From GAS188 sp035949255 (lineage in GTDB: Bacteria > Pseudomonadota > Alphaproteobacteria > Rhizobiales > Beijerinckiaceae): a DNA stretch of 14,591 nt. Shown here piece by piece: positions 14,359-14,591 of this stretch. The position numbers were made by a program, and so were the translations under genes. The first letter of the stretch is position 1. Every line of letters starts with the position of its first letter. The stretch spans positions 1-14,591 of the forward strand of contig DASZIL010000168.1 of NCBI GenBank assembly GCA_035949255.1. Direction: 5' to 3'. The notes beneath the pieces are model-generated. The model made no database searches, was not told the origin of the DNA, and saw nothing but the letters and a program-made list of their open reading frames with translations.

Positions 14359-14591
14359 ATGAGCCATTTCAAGTCGTTAGCGGGGGCCGATGGCGATGCC
14401 GGCCGCTTGATCTCATGCCTTCGACTCTTGCTTGCGCCAGCGGCAGCCTTCCTCGTCGCCAGCATGGCGATCATGAGCAATGCCGACGCCGCGAGCCGCA
14501 CCCGGTTTTGGAACTTGACCACGGGGACGATCACGGAATTCCGCCTCGCGCCTGCCGGAAGCACGAGCTTCGGCAAGAACCAATGCGAGAA
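14359..14591 (+). CDS. secreted protein of unknown function, cut by window edge
   Basis: Only the first 77 codons are present. The ATG has GAGGA (14347-14351) with 7-base spacing. A long signal peptide has its hydrophobic core at about residues 21-39 and probably ends at ADA (residue 44). The mature start, RTRFWNLTTGTITEF and then LAPAGSTSFGKNQC, resembles small exported alphaproteobacterial proteins in which a NQC segment is followed by an acidic, possibly metal-binding loop. That continuation lies outside the window, so the family is a recollection and not a demonstrated match. It reads away from the pentapeptide-repeat gene and directly follows the frameshifted small gene. Location near xox genes makes a periplasmic role possible. 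Confidence 0.75.
   Translation, partial: MSHFKSLAGADGDAGRLISCLRLLLAPAAAFLVASMAIMSNADAASRTRFWNLTTGTITEFRLAPAGSTSFGKNQCE

Noticed and set aside
1..14591. CRISPR arrays, tRNA or rRNA genes, complete insertion sequences, attachment sites
   Set aside because: I read for regular spaced repeats, cloverleaf-like sequences, transposase motifs and paired terminal repeats and found none that hold up.

Overview
The window looks like a chromosomal segment of a high-GC alphaproteobacterial methylotroph (Hyphomicrobiales type). The evidence is the gene set and the style of its proteins; no 16S or tRNA gene is present, so the genus is inference. The centre is a xoxF-xoxG-xoxJ methanol-oxidation locus, meaning a lanthanide- and PQQ-dependent methanol dehydrogenase, its c-type cytochrome and a periplasmic binding-protein-like partner. 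Most of the surrounding genes belong to families known mainly from quinoprotein alcohol dehydrogenase neighbourhoods.

Layout from left to right. Positions 1-1788 (minus) hold a two-component system: a membrane histidine kinase of the HisKA_3 type, overlapping by ATGA a NarL/FixJ-type response regulator that runs off the left edge. Divergent from it, 2111-4432 (plus) encodes a TonB-dependent outer-membrane receptor, a good candidate for lanthanide or lanthanophore import. Convergent with that, 4488-5426 (minus) is a secreted metallo-beta-lactamase-fold hydrolase of the quinoprotein relay type. A 372-base divergent control region with two inverted-repeat elements leads into xoxF (5799-7688). 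An intrinsic terminator or attenuator follows xoxF. Then come xoxG, xoxJ and a rhodanese-like CxxxCW protein, the last three joined by 4-base ATGA overlaps.

A convergent minus-strand operon (12768 down to 9854) encodes a PQQ-system ABC substrate-binding protein, a YVTN beta-propeller protein and an unrecognised exported protein with two cysteines. The two units meet at an unusual heptamer-repeat hairpin that pairs fully only in the minus-strand RNA. The ATPase and permease expected with the binding protein are not in the window.

The right end holds an exported pentapeptide-repeat protein (minus), a small gene that appears frameshifted, and the start of a secreted protein that runs off the edge.

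Read together, this is a candidate periplasmic module: metal import through the outer membrane (receptor), methanol oxidation (XoxF), electron transfer (XoxG), maturation or support (XoxJ, CxxxCW protein, hydrolase, beta-propeller, binding protein) and transcriptional control (kinase and regulator). The family assignments rest on motifs visible in the translations. The joint function is inference from context.
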